Below, piece by piece: positions 52,660 to 61,560 of a stretch of 64,000 nt of DNA (positions are counted from its first letter, which is position 1; the number at the start of each line of letters is the position of its first letter). The stretch covers positions 8,143,519 to 8,207,518 of the forward strand of contig NZ_KB911581.1 of assembly GCF_000383595.1 (NCBI RefSeq), in the 5' to 3' direction. This stretch comes from Streptomyces bottropensis ATCC 25435. Lineage in GTDB: Bacteria; Actinomycetota; Actinomycetes; Streptomycetales; Streptomycetaceae. A program made the translations under genes and the position numbers. Under the pieces are notes generated by a model. It saw nothing but the letters and a program-made list of their open reading frames with translations, searched no databases and was not told where the DNA came from.

Positions 52660-54927
52660 TCAGGCAGAACGGCTGTCCGGGGTGCCCGACGTATCCAGGC
52701 TGCCCAGGGTGTCCGGTGGCAGGAGTACGCCGGCGGTGAGGCCGGTGGTGAGGGTGGCCGCAGTATCGGCGGCGAGGTCAGCGGTTCGACGGACGGCGGC
52801 GCGCAGCTCGTACACGCGTCGGAAGGCCTCCCCGTAGCGCCGCTGTTCCTCCAAGGGCAGCAGCGGGACGCGCAGGCGGCCCGGTGTGACGTGCACGAGG
52901 CTGCTGCCGGTGGAGGCCGAGGCGATGTTGTCCTCGGCGCCGAGGAACCCGGCCAGGAACCACGGGTCGAGGCGGGCCGGGTCGGGGCGCAGGAGGTGGA
53001 TGTGCTGGCCGAGCAGGGCTCCGGCGTCCCGGTCGTCCGCGACCCGGGTCATCGCGGATCCGTCGCCGCCCCCCGCGAGGGCGCGTACGAGCACGTCCCC
53101 GGCGGCGAGGGGTTGCGCCGCGTCGGCGTGGAGGTCGACAGCCCGGCCGGACGGAGGGTTTCCGGCAGAGATGTCCCGGGCGGTGAGGACCGGCCGGTCC
53201 ACGGTGGGGGCGGCGGGGCCCTTGGAGCCTCGGGTGCCGGGTGTCGCCGCCCGCAGCACGGTCAGGGCCCCGCCCCGCGCCAGGTCGGAGACAGTCGCCG
53301 TACGCCACTCGCGGGCCGTGGCCCCGGACGACTGCCCCCCGCCGAACACGGAGGCGGCTGCCAAGGCGGCGACCTGCTCTGCCAGTTGCTCGTGCAGTTC
53401 GTGGACGCGCCGAGTCAGGGCGCCCGGGTCGATGTCGCCCGCGGTCGCCCGGACATGGCGGGCCGGGGTGACGTCGACGACGTCGTCGAGGAGGTCGACG
53501 ATCGGCACCGCGCGGGCGACGCCGGGCTCGTCGGCATAGGTGTCGGGGGCGGTGGTGAACGCGGCCCACTGGCCGAGAACCCGGTCGGTCAGCCCCGCCC
53601 ACTCGAAGGAGGAGGCAGAGGCGGGAGCAGAGGAGGAGGCGGAAGCCGGGGAACCTGCTCGGCGGGGGCGTGAGCCGCCACTGGTACCGGCGCCGGCCGT
53701 GTCGGTGGCGGACGGCGTGCCCGTGGCGCCGTCCCGCTGCTCGCCCTCCCCGTCGACGAACAGCACCGTCGTACGGTCCGTGCCGCCCGGCTCGGGGCGT
53801 TGGAACACCCAGATCTGCAGGCCGATGTGGAGTGGATACGCGGCACGCGCCGGAAGGGAGACGACGGCGCGCAGGGCCCCGCCGCGGACGAGTTCCGCGC
53901 GGACGCGGCGGCCGGAGGAGCGGAAGGCCAGCGCGGGAGGCAGCAGCATGACGGCGTGGCCGCCCGGCTCCAGGTGTGCGAGGGCGTGCTGCACCCAGGC
54001 CAGTTCGGATTCGAGGCGAGGCGGGAGTCCGTACGCCCATCTCGGGTCGTAGGCCAGCTCGTCGTGACCCCAGTCGCGGTCGGCGAACGGCGGGTTGCAC
54101 AGGACGGCGTCCACGGTGAGGTCGGGGAAGGCGTCGGCGCGCAGGCTGTCGCCGACGCGGATCGCCGTCTCGGCCTCGGGTGCGGCGATCAGCAGCCGGA
54201 CCGCGGTGCGCCGGCCCTGGACGGGGAGCGAGTCCTGCCCGAACAGCTCCCGCGCGCCCTGGCGTGCGGCGGCGGCCAGGAGCGTGCCGCTGCCGCAGGC
54301 GGGGTCGAGGACGCGGGACACGTCGGCGGGCAGGAGCCGTGCCATGAGCCGGGCCAGGCCCTCCGGGGTCTGGTAGACACCGCTGGCGGCGCCCTCGTCC
54401 AGTTCGCGTTCGGCGAGGACGTCGAGGGCGGCCTGGGCCCCCGCCTCACGGACGCAGCCCAGCAGCGCGCGGACCGCGCCCGCGTCGTCCGGGCCGTAGT
54501 GGACCGGCTCGGCTTCGGGCACGGTGGCCGGGAGCTCGCCCGCGGCCTTCTCCGCTCGGGCGAGCAGCTGGTCGTCGGGCACGGCGGCGAGTTCGGCCAG
54601 CTCCTCCCGCGTGCGGCGGGACGCGGCAGCCACCAGCGGGAAGAGTCGCGCGGCCACCCCCGAGCCGGGTCCCAGCAGCCGTAGCGCCGTCCGCAGTTCC
54701 TCGGTCGGGGAGGCGGCGGAGGTGTGACCGCGGCCACGCAGCCATGCCTGGACGGCCGCCAGGTCGTAGAGCGGGCTGGCTTCCGTGCCTGCGCTGGGCG
54801 CGGGGAAATCGTCGTGGCGGCGGCGCCAGTTGCTGACGGTGGCGCGTGTGACCCCTGCGATGCGGGAGATCTCGGCGGCTGTCACGTGTGCGGAGGGCGC
54901 CGGTCGGGCTGGTGGCTGCTGGGGCAT
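52660..54927 (-). CDS. N6-adenine DNA methylase with N-terminal HTH and C-terminal TRD-like region
   Basis: A 755-residue protein. Residues 13-62 form a MerR-like helix-turn-helix (VTAAEISRIAGVTRATVSNW). A helical region is followed by an HsdM-like methylase core, with DPACGSGT at 208-215 and NPPF at 278-281. A Ser/Ala/Gly-rich linker separates a C-terminal part with HsdS-like ending (PLLPLEEQRRYGEAFRRVYE) preceded by a target-recognition-like domain. It therefore looks like a fused modification-specificity protein without a nuclease. ATG 54927. It is divergent from the ATPase/helicase genes and just upstream of hsdM. It may protect the host in a module with the divergent genes. Confidence 0.88.
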   Translation of the reverse strand: MPQQPPARPAPSAHVTAAEISRIAGVTRATVSNWRRRHDDFPAPSAGTEASPLYDLAAVQAWLRGRGHTSAASPTEELRTALRLLGPGSGVAARLFPLVAAASRRTREELAELAAVPDDQLLARAEKAAGELPATVPEAEPVHYGPDDAGAVRALLGCVREAGAQAALDVLAERELDEGAASGVYQTPEGLARLMARLLPADVSRVLDPACGSGTLLAAAARQGARELFGQDSLPVQGRRTAVRLLIAAPEAETAIRVGDSLRADAFPDLTVDAVLCNPPFADRDWGHDELAYDPRWAYGLPPRLESELAWVQHALAHLEPGGHAVMLLPPALAFRSSGRRVRAELVRGGALRAVVSLPARAAYPLHIGLQIWVFQRPEPGGTDRTTVLFVDGEGEQRDGATGTPSATDTAGAGTSGGSRPRRAGSPASASSSAPASASSFEWAGLTDRVLGQWAAFTTAPDTYADEPGVARAVPIVDLLDDVVDVTPARHVRATAGDIDPGALTRRVHELHEQLAEQVAALAAASVFGGGQSSGATAREWRTATVSDLARGGALTVLRAATPGTRGSKGPAAPTVDRPVLTARDISAGNPPSGRAVDLHADAAQPLAAGDVLVRALAGGGDGSAMTRVADDRDAGALLGQHIHLLRPDPARLDPWFLAGFLGAEDNIASASTGSSLVHVTPGRLRVPLLPLEEQRRYGEAFRRVYELRAAVRRTADLAADTAATLTTGLTAGVLLPPDTLGSLDTSGTPDSRSA

Positions 54928-55229
54928 GGCGTGGAGTTCCGCACCTCTCGGGCCAGTCGGACAGGGACGGTTAACACGTTACAACAGCCGTCAAGTTCGT
55001 CAAGCTGTTTGACAGTGCTTTCATAGACATGCTTATCTGGTCACGCTTCCGATGGGAAGCATGCGCCGTGACTCCGCAACCGCACCGTGAAGCGTCCTGG
55101 CGCCGTACCGCGCCACGCATCCGATCTCTCCCGGTCCCTTTTCTCCGCGACGCCATACCTCGGGGCCGTCCACTCCGCGTCCATTCCGCACCGCAGTCGC
55201 CACCCACCGCACACACGGGAGGAACCCGC
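54928..55229. promoter_or_regulatory. Divergent promoter region with adjoining -35 boxes
   Basis: Minus strand: TTGACG (54998-55003), 16-base spacer, TAACGT (54976-54981), about 50 bases before the methylase ATG. Plus strand: TTGACA (55009-55014), 18-base spacer, TTATCT (55033-55038), about 190 bases before the ATPase ATG. The two -35 boxes are only 5 bases apart. CGTCAAG is repeated at 54989 and 54998, and GTCAAGCTGTTTGAC is an imperfect inverted repeat. These could be operators for the HTH-bearing methylase. No gene is seen in the leader 55040-55229. Confidence 0.55.
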
Positions 55230-57695
55230 ATGACCATGACGGAACAGCCCCGGCAGAACGCACACCACCCCACCGACCCCGCCCGTCCGGCCCCGTCCGA
55301 CCAGCCCGTGCCCGTGGCCGGTCTGGTGGGGGCCCGCCTGGCGGAGGATGCGCTCAGCGAGCCCGTGAAGGTGCTCTTGAAGGAGGCCCTGGGCGACGGC
55401 GAGCCCCGGGGGACCTCCCCTGTCGGCCGGATCTACCTCGACTCCGTCGCCGTCGCCCGGTTCCGTGGCATCGGACCGCGCGCCTGGCTGAAGCTCAGCC
55501 CCAGACCCGGTGTGAACCTGGTCGTGGGTCGCAACGGCTCCGGCAAGTCCAGCATCGCCGAGGGCATCGAGACAGCCTTCACCGGCGTGAACATGCGCTG
55601 GCAGGGGCAGCACGCGATGCGCAGCAGCAACTGGCGCAACCTCCACGACACCGACGGCAGGCCGGAGATCGAGGTCAAGCTCGCCATCGAGGGTGACACC
55701 GGCCGCAGCACCCTCACCCGCACTTGGGAGGGCGACGACTTCGACGCCTCCCAGGCCGAGCTCAGGCGCCCCGGGCACGGCCGCGCCCCCCTCGACCAGG
55801 CGGACTGGAAGCAGGCCCTGCGGGATTTCCGGCCCTTCCTGTCGTACGTCGACCTCGACCGCATGATCAGTGGCAAGCCCTCCGAGATGTACGACGCCAT
55901 CGCCACCATCCTGGGCCTCGGGCAGCTCAGCGCCGCCGACGGCCGGCTCCGCCAGGAGGCCAAGACGCTCGAAGACGCGGACAAGGCGGCGAAGGCGGAG
56001 CTGCCGGGCCTCAAGGAGGCGCTGTACGGGTTGGAGGACGACGAGCGCGCGGTGCAGGCACTCGTCGCCGTCGACACGGCGGGAACGCCCGACTTCGCGA
56101 CCGTCGAAGCCCTGGTCGCCGGTCTGCCCACCGACACGGACGATGGCCTGCTTGCCGGACTGCGCGCCGAGGCAGAGGTGCAGGGACCCGAGATGGCGCA
56201 GGTCCACGCGGCCCTGGACCGTCTGCGCAATGCCCTCGCCGATATCGAGGACCTGCGCGGCACCGGCACCGAGGACGCCCTGCGGCGTGCGGAACTCCTC
56301 GATCGGGCTGTGGCGCACCACGACCGTCACCCCGACGCGGCCGCCTGCCCCGTGTGCGGGACCGACGGGATACTGGACGCGGCATGGGCCGCGGACGCCA
56401 TCGCCCAGATCGCCGCACTGCGGCAGGAGGCGGAGGCAGCAGCGGGCGCGCGCAGCGAACTCCGGTCGGCCGCGCGGGCCGTGCAGGACCTCGTCCACAC
56501 GCCTCGACAGATCCCCACCGCCCTGGCCGACCCGTGGCGCGCCTGGACCGCCTGCCGGACGATCAGTGATCCCGGCGAGCTCGCCCAGCGCGCCCACGAG
56601 GCCGCCGCGCCCCTGGCCGATGCCTGCGCCGCGGTCAAGGAGAACGCCGTCAGGGAACTGGAGAAGCGGGACGAACGCTGGCGCGGGCTCGTCACCCGCC
56701 TGGCGGGCTGGGCGGAGAGGGCCCGTGCCGTGGAGGCGAACAAGCCCCGGCTGCGGGACATCAGGAAGGCGAGCACCTGGATCAAGGCGCTGGCCGCCGA
56801 GTTGCGGGAACAGCGGATGGAAGGCTTCTCCGACCAGTCGCAGCGCATCTGGGAGCGGCTCCGCCAGGAGAGCAACATCGATCTCAGGCCCGTGAGCCTG
56901 AAGGGCAGCGAGAAGGCCACTGTCCGCAAGCTCGTCATGGATGTCACCGTCGACGGCCATGAGGCCTCGGCTCTCGGCGTCATGAGCCAGGGCGAGCAGC
57001 ACTCCCTCGCGCTGTCCCTGTTCCTGCCCCGGGCCGCCACCGCCGACAGCCCGTTCGGCTTCATCGTCATCGACGACCCCGTGCAGTCCATGGACCCTGC
57101 CAAGGTCAACGGACTCGCCCAGGTCCTGCACGAGCTCGGCGAACACCGGCAGGTCGTCGTCTTCACCCACGACACCCGGCTCCAGCGGGCGTTCACCAGT
57201 CAGGGTCTGCCCGTGACGGTGTTCGAGGTCGAGCGGGCCAAGTCGTCCAAGGTGAAGGTGAAGCCGGTGACAGACCCGGTACGGCAGGCACTCGACGACG
57301 CGCGGGCCCTCGCCAGTACCAGTGACCTGCCGTCGGCGGCACGGACCCACGTGCTGCCCAGCCTGTGCCGTATCGCCCTGGAGAACGCCTTCCTCGAAGC
57401 CGCCTGGATCCGGCATCACCGCTCCGGCGCGCCCGAGGACGAGCTGCAGGCCGCCGTCGGCAGCGCCGACAAGCTCATGAAGGTCGCGGCACTGGCCCTG
57501 TTCGGCGACGCCGGCCGGACCGGCGACGTCTACCGCGAACTGCGCGCCCTTTGCGGACCGCGTGCGGTGGACCTCCTCAAGGAGTGCCAGAACGGCTCCC
57601 ACGCCACGGGAGCGCAGATCACCGACCCCCACCGCTTCGTGGACGACATCGAGACCATGGCGCAGAAGGTGCGCAAGCCGGGGGTGACCGCGTGA
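55230..57695 (+). CDS. Rad50/SMC-like ATPase with zinc-hook motif
   Basis: An 821-residue ATPase. A 65-residue N-terminal extension precedes YLDSVAVARFRGIG and Walker A GRNGSGKSS (100-108). Coiled-coil-like arms surround CPVC (373-376), the Rad50-type zinc hook. The C-terminal half gives signature MSQGEQHSLAL (585-595), Walker B FIVIDDPVQSMD (611-622) and the switch His in FTHDTR. About 150 extra residues follow (CRIALENAFLEAAWIRHHRS...) that are helical and might be HEPN-like, as in RloC-type anticodon nucleases. ATG 55230 has GGGAGG 7 bases upstream. The stop overlaps the next start (TGATG). A defence role is inferred from context. Confidence 0.85.
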   Translation: MTMTEQPRQNAHHPTDPARPAPSDQPVPVAGLVGARLAEDALSEPVKVLLKEALGDGEPRGTSPVGRIYLDSVAVARFRGIGPRAWLKLSPRPGVNLVVGRNGSGKSSIAEGIETAFTGVNMRWQGQHAMRSSNWRNLHDTDGRPEIEVKLAIEGDTGRSTLTRTWEGDDFDASQAELRRPGHGRAPLDQADWKQALRDFRPFLSYVDLDRMISGKPSEMYDAIATILGLGQLSAADGRLRQEAKTLEDADKAAKAELPGLKEALYGLEDDERAVQALVAVDTAGTPDFATVEALVAGLPTDTDDGLLAGLRAEAEVQGPEMAQVHAALDRLRNALADIEDLRGTGTEDALRRAELLDRAVAHHDRHPDAAACPVCGTDGILDAAWAADAIAQIAALRQEAEAAAGARSELRSAARAVQDLVHTPRQIPTALADPWRAWTACRTISDPGELAQRAHEAAAPLADACAAVKENAVRELEKRDERWRGLVTRLAGWAERARAVEANKPRLRDIRKASTWIKALAAELREQRMEGFSDQSQRIWERLRQESNIDLRPVSLKGSEKATVRKLVMDVTVDGHEASALGVMSQGEQHSLALSLFLPRAATADSPFGFIVIDDPVQSMDPAKVNGLAQVLHELGEHRQVVVFTHDTRLQRAFTSQGLPVTVFEVERAKSSKVKVKPVTDPVRQALDDARALASTSDLPSAARTHVLPSLCRIALENAFLEAAWIRHHRSGAPEDELQAAVGSADKLMKVAALALFGDAGRTGDVYRELRALCGPRAVDLLKECQNGSHATGAQITDPHRFVDDIETMAQKVRKPGVTA

Positions 57696-58063
57696 TGAAC
57701 ACTCCCACCACCTCGGTCGAGGAGCTCCTGCTGACGGCAGATCAGCTGCTTGCCGCCCGTACGGGCGCCACGGCCGCCGGCCGGCACCGCGGAGCCTCCC
57801 TTGCTCTGCGGACCGCCCTGGAGCTCTCCATCGACCGCGTGCTCGACGCCGCGGTGCCAGGGCTCGCCGACACCACGATGCGGGCCAAGATGCTGTGCCT
57901 CCACTGCTACACCGCGGCGGAGACCGCTCGCCGCACCAACGCCGTCTGGTCGCACCTCTGCCTGGGATGCCACTACCACCAGTACGAGATCGGCCCCACG
58001 CACGACCAGGTTCGCGCCTGGCGGGCGGAGGTCGGCGAGCTGGTCGGGACGTTGACCATCTGA
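57695..58063 (+). CDS. Small Cys/His-rich protein in the ATPase-helicase operon
   Basis: A 122-residue protein. The first 60 residues are helical (ELLLTADQLLAARTGA; LALRTALELSIDRVLDAAV). The second part has LCLHCYTAAETARR and HLCLGCHYHQYEIG, with four cysteines and nearby histidines that could bind metal or belong to a HEPN-like helical bundle. I do not recognise a named family. ATG 57695 overlaps the upstream stop by one base, so it is translationally coupled to the Rad50-like ATPase. This suggests a fixed stoichiometry and a shared complex. Confidence 0.75.
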   Translation: MNTPTTSVEELLLTADQLLAARTGATAAGRHRGASLALRTALELSIDRVLDAAVPGLADTTMRAKMLCLHCYTAAETARRTNAVWSHLCLGCHYHQYEIGPTHDQVRAWRAEVGELVGTLTI

Positions 58064-58098
58064 CTGGTTGTTACCAGCAGGTCTCTGATAGTTATTTC

Positions 58099-58143
58099 GA
58101 CGGGCCGGGCGTATGCCCGTCGCAGCGCCCTCCGGGGCGCTGC
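58099..58143 (+). promoter_or_regulatory. Two back-to-back hairpins before the helicase gene
   Basis: GACGGGC/GCCCGTC (58099-58121, 9-base loop) is followed immediately by GCAGCGCC/GGCGCTGC (58122-58143, 6-base loop). They end 2 bases before the ribosome site AGGGGA of the next gene and could act as an attenuator or lower its translation. CTGGT-TGTT-ACCAG lies just upstream at 58064-58077. Confidence 0.6.
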
Positions 58144-58155
58144 AAGGGGAGGGGT

Positions 58156-61100
58156 ATGTACATCGACACCACCACGCGCGACAAGATCATCGCCGTCGAG
58201 CAGAAGGCGGTGGACCGCGCCTACGACTGCTATGCCGCGCGGCTGGCCGAAATGACCGGGGGCTCGGTCGCCATGGCCTCTGCCAGCGGCAAGGACAGCG
58301 TCGCCAACCGGATCGTGGCCGAGGAGCGTGCCGCGGCATACGACGGGCTCGGCAGCGAGTCGCTGGTCATCAGCCGCGTCGACGCGCCTGACGAGGACGA
58401 GCCGGGTAGGGGGCCCAAGACCTGGTACGTCGGCCGGCGTGCCGTTTCCGACGTCCGTACCCGCGACACCGTCGTCGTACTGTGGACCAGCCGGCTGGCC
58501 AGGAAGTGGTTCGAGGCGCTGCCCGACGCCCCGGGCGAGGTGCTCCTGCGGCGGCAACTGCGCTGTGTACAGCGTGTCGTCGAGGACTACTTCGACGAGA
58601 TCACTGCCGCCGCCCCCGTCCCGCAGCCACGGCCGGCGGCAGAGGACGCCCAGCGGGAGGCCCGGCCCACGGAGCCGGCCGCCGTCACGCAGAAGGGGGA
58701 AGCACCAAGTCCGCCCGTCCCGACCCCCTCCGACATCGCCCGCATCCAGCGCCAGAAGCCGCTGCAGCCCGACGACTTCCTCCTGCGTGAACTCCAGCGC
58801 TCGCGCAGCGGCAGCATGCGGGACATCGTCGAGACCATCCGCCGCGACCAGATGGATCTGGTCACCGGTTCACCCTCCGACATCCTCGTCGTGCAGGGCG
58901 GTCCGGGCACCGGCAAGTCCGCGGTCGGCCTGCACCGCGTGACGTGGCTGGTCAACAACAACCACTTCACGGCCCAGGACATTCTCGTCGTCGGCCCTCA
59001 CCAGCGGTTCCTCGACTACGTCGGTCAGGTCCTGCCCACCCTCGGCACCCGCGACGTCAACGCCGTACAGCTGACCCGCCTGTGGGACGGCGAGATCCTC
59101 GGCGCCGACACCCCGCAGGCGCGGCTGGTGAAGTCCGACGAGCGCATGGCGGCCGTCCTGAGGCGGCGGGTCGAGAACGAGTGCCGCCCCGAGGCCCTCG
59201 ACACACTCACCAGCGCCGCCTCCTACGAGGGCGACGAAGCGGCGTTCGCCGTCACCGCAGGAAGCACGACCCTGCGCATCCCGCGTTCCGAGCTCCTCGC
59301 CCTCCTCGACGAGGCCCGCGGTGGCGACGGTGCCTACCGTGATCGGCGCGACCGCTTCCGCAGCCTGCTCGTCGACCGCCTTCTGCGGGAACTCATGGCC
59401 GTCGCCCCGCGCCGCCGCAGCGACGACACCATCCGCCGCGACCTGGAACGCAATCGCCGAGTCGAACGCCTCATCGAACGCGTCTGGCCGTCACCGGGCG
59501 CCAGGGAAGCGCTCCGGGGCCTCTACGACTCACCGGAACTGCTGCGCACATGCGCCGACGGCATCCTCGCCGACGAGGAGCAGGCCGCCCTGCACCGCCC
59601 CCGGGCGGCCACCGCCGCCGACGACCCCTGGACCCTCGACGACCGCGTCTGCCTGGAAGAACTCCGGTACCTCATCACCGGGGAAACCCCACGGCGCTAC
59701 GGACACATCGTCGTCGACGAGGCGCAGGACCTCACCCCCATGCAGGCCCGCTCGCTGCGCCGCCGTTGCGCGGTGAACGGCTCCATGACGATCCTCGGCG
59801 ACCTCGCCCAGGCCACCGGGCCCCACACGTACGCGGACTGGGACCGCCTCGGCGCCCTCCTCTCCGACCACGGCGACTGGCACGTCGCCCAGCTGAACAC
59901 GAGCTACCGCGTGCCCGCCGAGATCATGGAGTTCGTCGCACCCCTGGCCCGTGCGGTCGCACCGGCACTGCCCTACCCGCAGGCCGTTCGAGAAGCCGGC
60001 GAGGACGCCGTACGAACCGTGCCGACCGAGCCGTGGAAGCTGCTCGGCGACACCGTCGCCCAGGCCATCCGCCTGGTGGGCACGAGCGACGGGCACACCC
60101 TGCGCTCGGTGGCCGTCATCGTCCCCGACGACTCGGGCTGGCTAGACGAGATCAGCCGCCACCTGGATCAGAGTGCCGACATCACCGGCCAGAGCCGCGA
60201 GGCGGTGTCCGTACTGGCCGCCGCCCAGGCCAAGGGCATGGAGTACGACCATGTCCTCGTCGTCGAACCCACCACCATCGCCGATCGCGGCCCGGCGGGC
60301 CTGCGCCAGCTCTACATCGCCCTCACCCGCAGCACGCAAAGCCTGACCGTGCTGCACACCGCCCCGCTCCCGGAGAGCCTCACGAACACCGACGACACCG
60401 GCGAACCGCCACCCGCCGAAGCCGAAGCCGGCTCAACACCGGGTGAGGTCCCCGAGATCGGGGCCGACATCCGGGTCCGGGTCACCGGCCCTGGGCCCGG
60501 CGGCCGATACAAGGTCAAGGCCCTGTCTCCCGCCATCGACCGCACGCTGGTCCTGACCGTCCGGCACGGCTCGGTCTCCCCGCGTCCGGGCGAGGTCCTG
60601 GACTGCTGGGTGTTCGCCAACGAGACGAACCAGAGCGTGCTCACAGCCGACCAGCGGGGCCGCCAGCCCATCTCCCCCAGGATGGCGGAACGCTACGTGG
60701 CGGCGCTCGGCGTTCTCGACGAACTGACCGACAGTGGCGGCGGCACTGTTCCGGAGGATGCCCGCAACCGCCTCTCCGAGCTACAGGGCATGGCCAACCG
60801 TGTCCTCCGCCGCGACCAGGCGGACTGGGTGGACGTACGGCGCGTGCTCGGTTCCCCGGACCGGGACCGGCTGAGCGTGCTGCGCGACCTCGCGGCAAGC
60901 ACGAACCGCGCGCTCAAGGACGGGGCACCGGACGTGAGTCGGCTCCGGGAGAGCCTTGCGAGTTCGGGCTGGGCACAGTCCCTGGCCGAAGCACGGGAAA
61001 CGCTCAAGGCGCGCCTTGCCGTTGCGGCCGAACCGGACTTCGAGTACACCCCCGCCACCGCTGCGCATCAACCCGAGCAGAAGGAAACCGAACCCGTGAC

Positions 61101-61560
61101 CGCCGTCGACGATGTTCCCGCCACACAGACAGCGACAACGAAGGAGGGTTTCCTCCGCGCGCTGGAGACGTCGGCGGCTGCCGACCGTACATGCAGGAAG
61201 CACGAGGCTGTGCGCCACGCGCTGAAGTCGGCCCTGTTGTGGTCGGACCTGCAGCCGGCCGACTCCTCGGTCGTCGACGTCAGCTGCGCCACCAGCGAGG
61301 GCCTGTTCGTCTACGAGGTCCTGGGAGCCGGCCGCTCCACGTACGAGGACCTTCGCTCCGGAGCGACCCGCCTCCTCGAGATCAACCACACGCTGCCCGA
61401 CCCGGCCGCCGGCCTCTACCTGGTCCTGTGCGAACCGCCTGTAGAAGAGTGGTCGGCCGACACCGTCCACGACGTATTTGGCGTCCACGTCCTGTGGCGC
61501 ACCCCGGACAGCTGGGGTGGCCTCGCCACGGCGACCGCACTGGGCCTCGGCCGGCAATAA
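58156..61560 (+). CDS. HelD-like UvrD/Rep-family (SF1) helicase
   Basis: A 1134-residue protein. The N-terminal part has helical sequence and a Pro/Ala linker. ETIRRDQMDLV followed by VVQGGPGTGKSAVGLHR (Walker A 248-255) is the HelD-type entry. VVDEAQDLTP is motif II (DEAQ at 521-524). QAKGMEYDHVLVVE and LYIALTRS are motifs V and VI. HelD proteins remove stalled RNA polymerase, while related SF1 proteins act in defence systems. After residue 760 there are about 370 unusual residues, ending with a domain containing VVDVSCATSEGLFVYEVLGAGRSTY (D...ExL), which might be a degraded nuclease-like fold. ATG 58156 follows AGGGGAGGGG. It is the last gene of the ATPase unit. Confidence 0.88.
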   Translation: MYIDTTTRDKIIAVEQKAVDRAYDCYAARLAEMTGGSVAMASASGKDSVANRIVAEERAAAYDGLGSESLVISRVDAPDEDEPGRGPKTWYVGRRAVSDVRTRDTVVVLWTSRLARKWFEALPDAPGEVLLRRQLRCVQRVVEDYFDEITAAAPVPQPRPAAEDAQREARPTEPAAVTQKGEAPSPPVPTPSDIARIQRQKPLQPDDFLLRELQRSRSGSMRDIVETIRRDQMDLVTGSPSDILVVQGGPGTGKSAVGLHRVTWLVNNNHFTAQDILVVGPHQRFLDYVGQVLPTLGTRDVNAVQLTRLWDGEILGADTPQARLVKSDERMAAVLRRRVENECRPEALDTLTSAASYEGDEAAFAVTAGSTTLRIPRSELLALLDEARGGDGAYRDRRDRFRSLLVDRLLRELMAVAPRRRSDDTIRRDLERNRRVERLIERVWPSPGAREALRGLYDSPELLRTCADGILADEEQAALHRPRAATAADDPWTLDDRVCLEELRYLITGETPRRYGHIVVDEAQDLTPMQARSLRRRCAVNGSMTILGDLAQATGPHTYADWDRLGALLSDHGDWHVAQLNTSYRVPAEIMEFVAPLARAVAPALPYPQAVREAGEDAVRTVPTEPWKLLGDTVAQAIRLVGTSDGHTLRSVAVIVPDDSGWLDEISRHLDQSADITGQSREAVSVLAAAQAKGMEYDHVLVVEPTTIADRGPAGLRQLYIALTRSTQSLTVLHTAPLPESLTNTDDTGEPPPAEAEAGSTPGEVPEIGADIRVRVTGPGPGGRYKVKALSPAIDRTLVLTVRHGSVSPRPGEVLDCWVFANETNQSVLTADQRGRQPISPRMAERYVAALGVLDELTDSGGGTVPEDARNRLSELQGMANRVLRRDQADWVDVRRVLGSPDRDRLSVLRDLAASTNRALKDGAPDVSRLRESLASSGWAQSLAEARETLKARLAVAAEPDFEYTPATAAHQPEQKETEPVTAVDDVPATQTATTKEGFLRALETSAAADRTCRKHEAVRHALKSALLWSDLQPADSSVVDVSCATSEGLFVYEVLGAGRSTYEDLRSGATRLLEINHTLPDPAAGLYLVLCEPPVEEWSADTVHDVFGVHVLWRTPDSWGGLATATALGLGRQ

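Noticed and set aside
55041..57632. 863-codon minus-strand open frame opposite the Rad50-like gene
   Set aside because: High-GC shadow frame. The + strand shows Walker A, zinc hook, signature and Walker B motifs in order.
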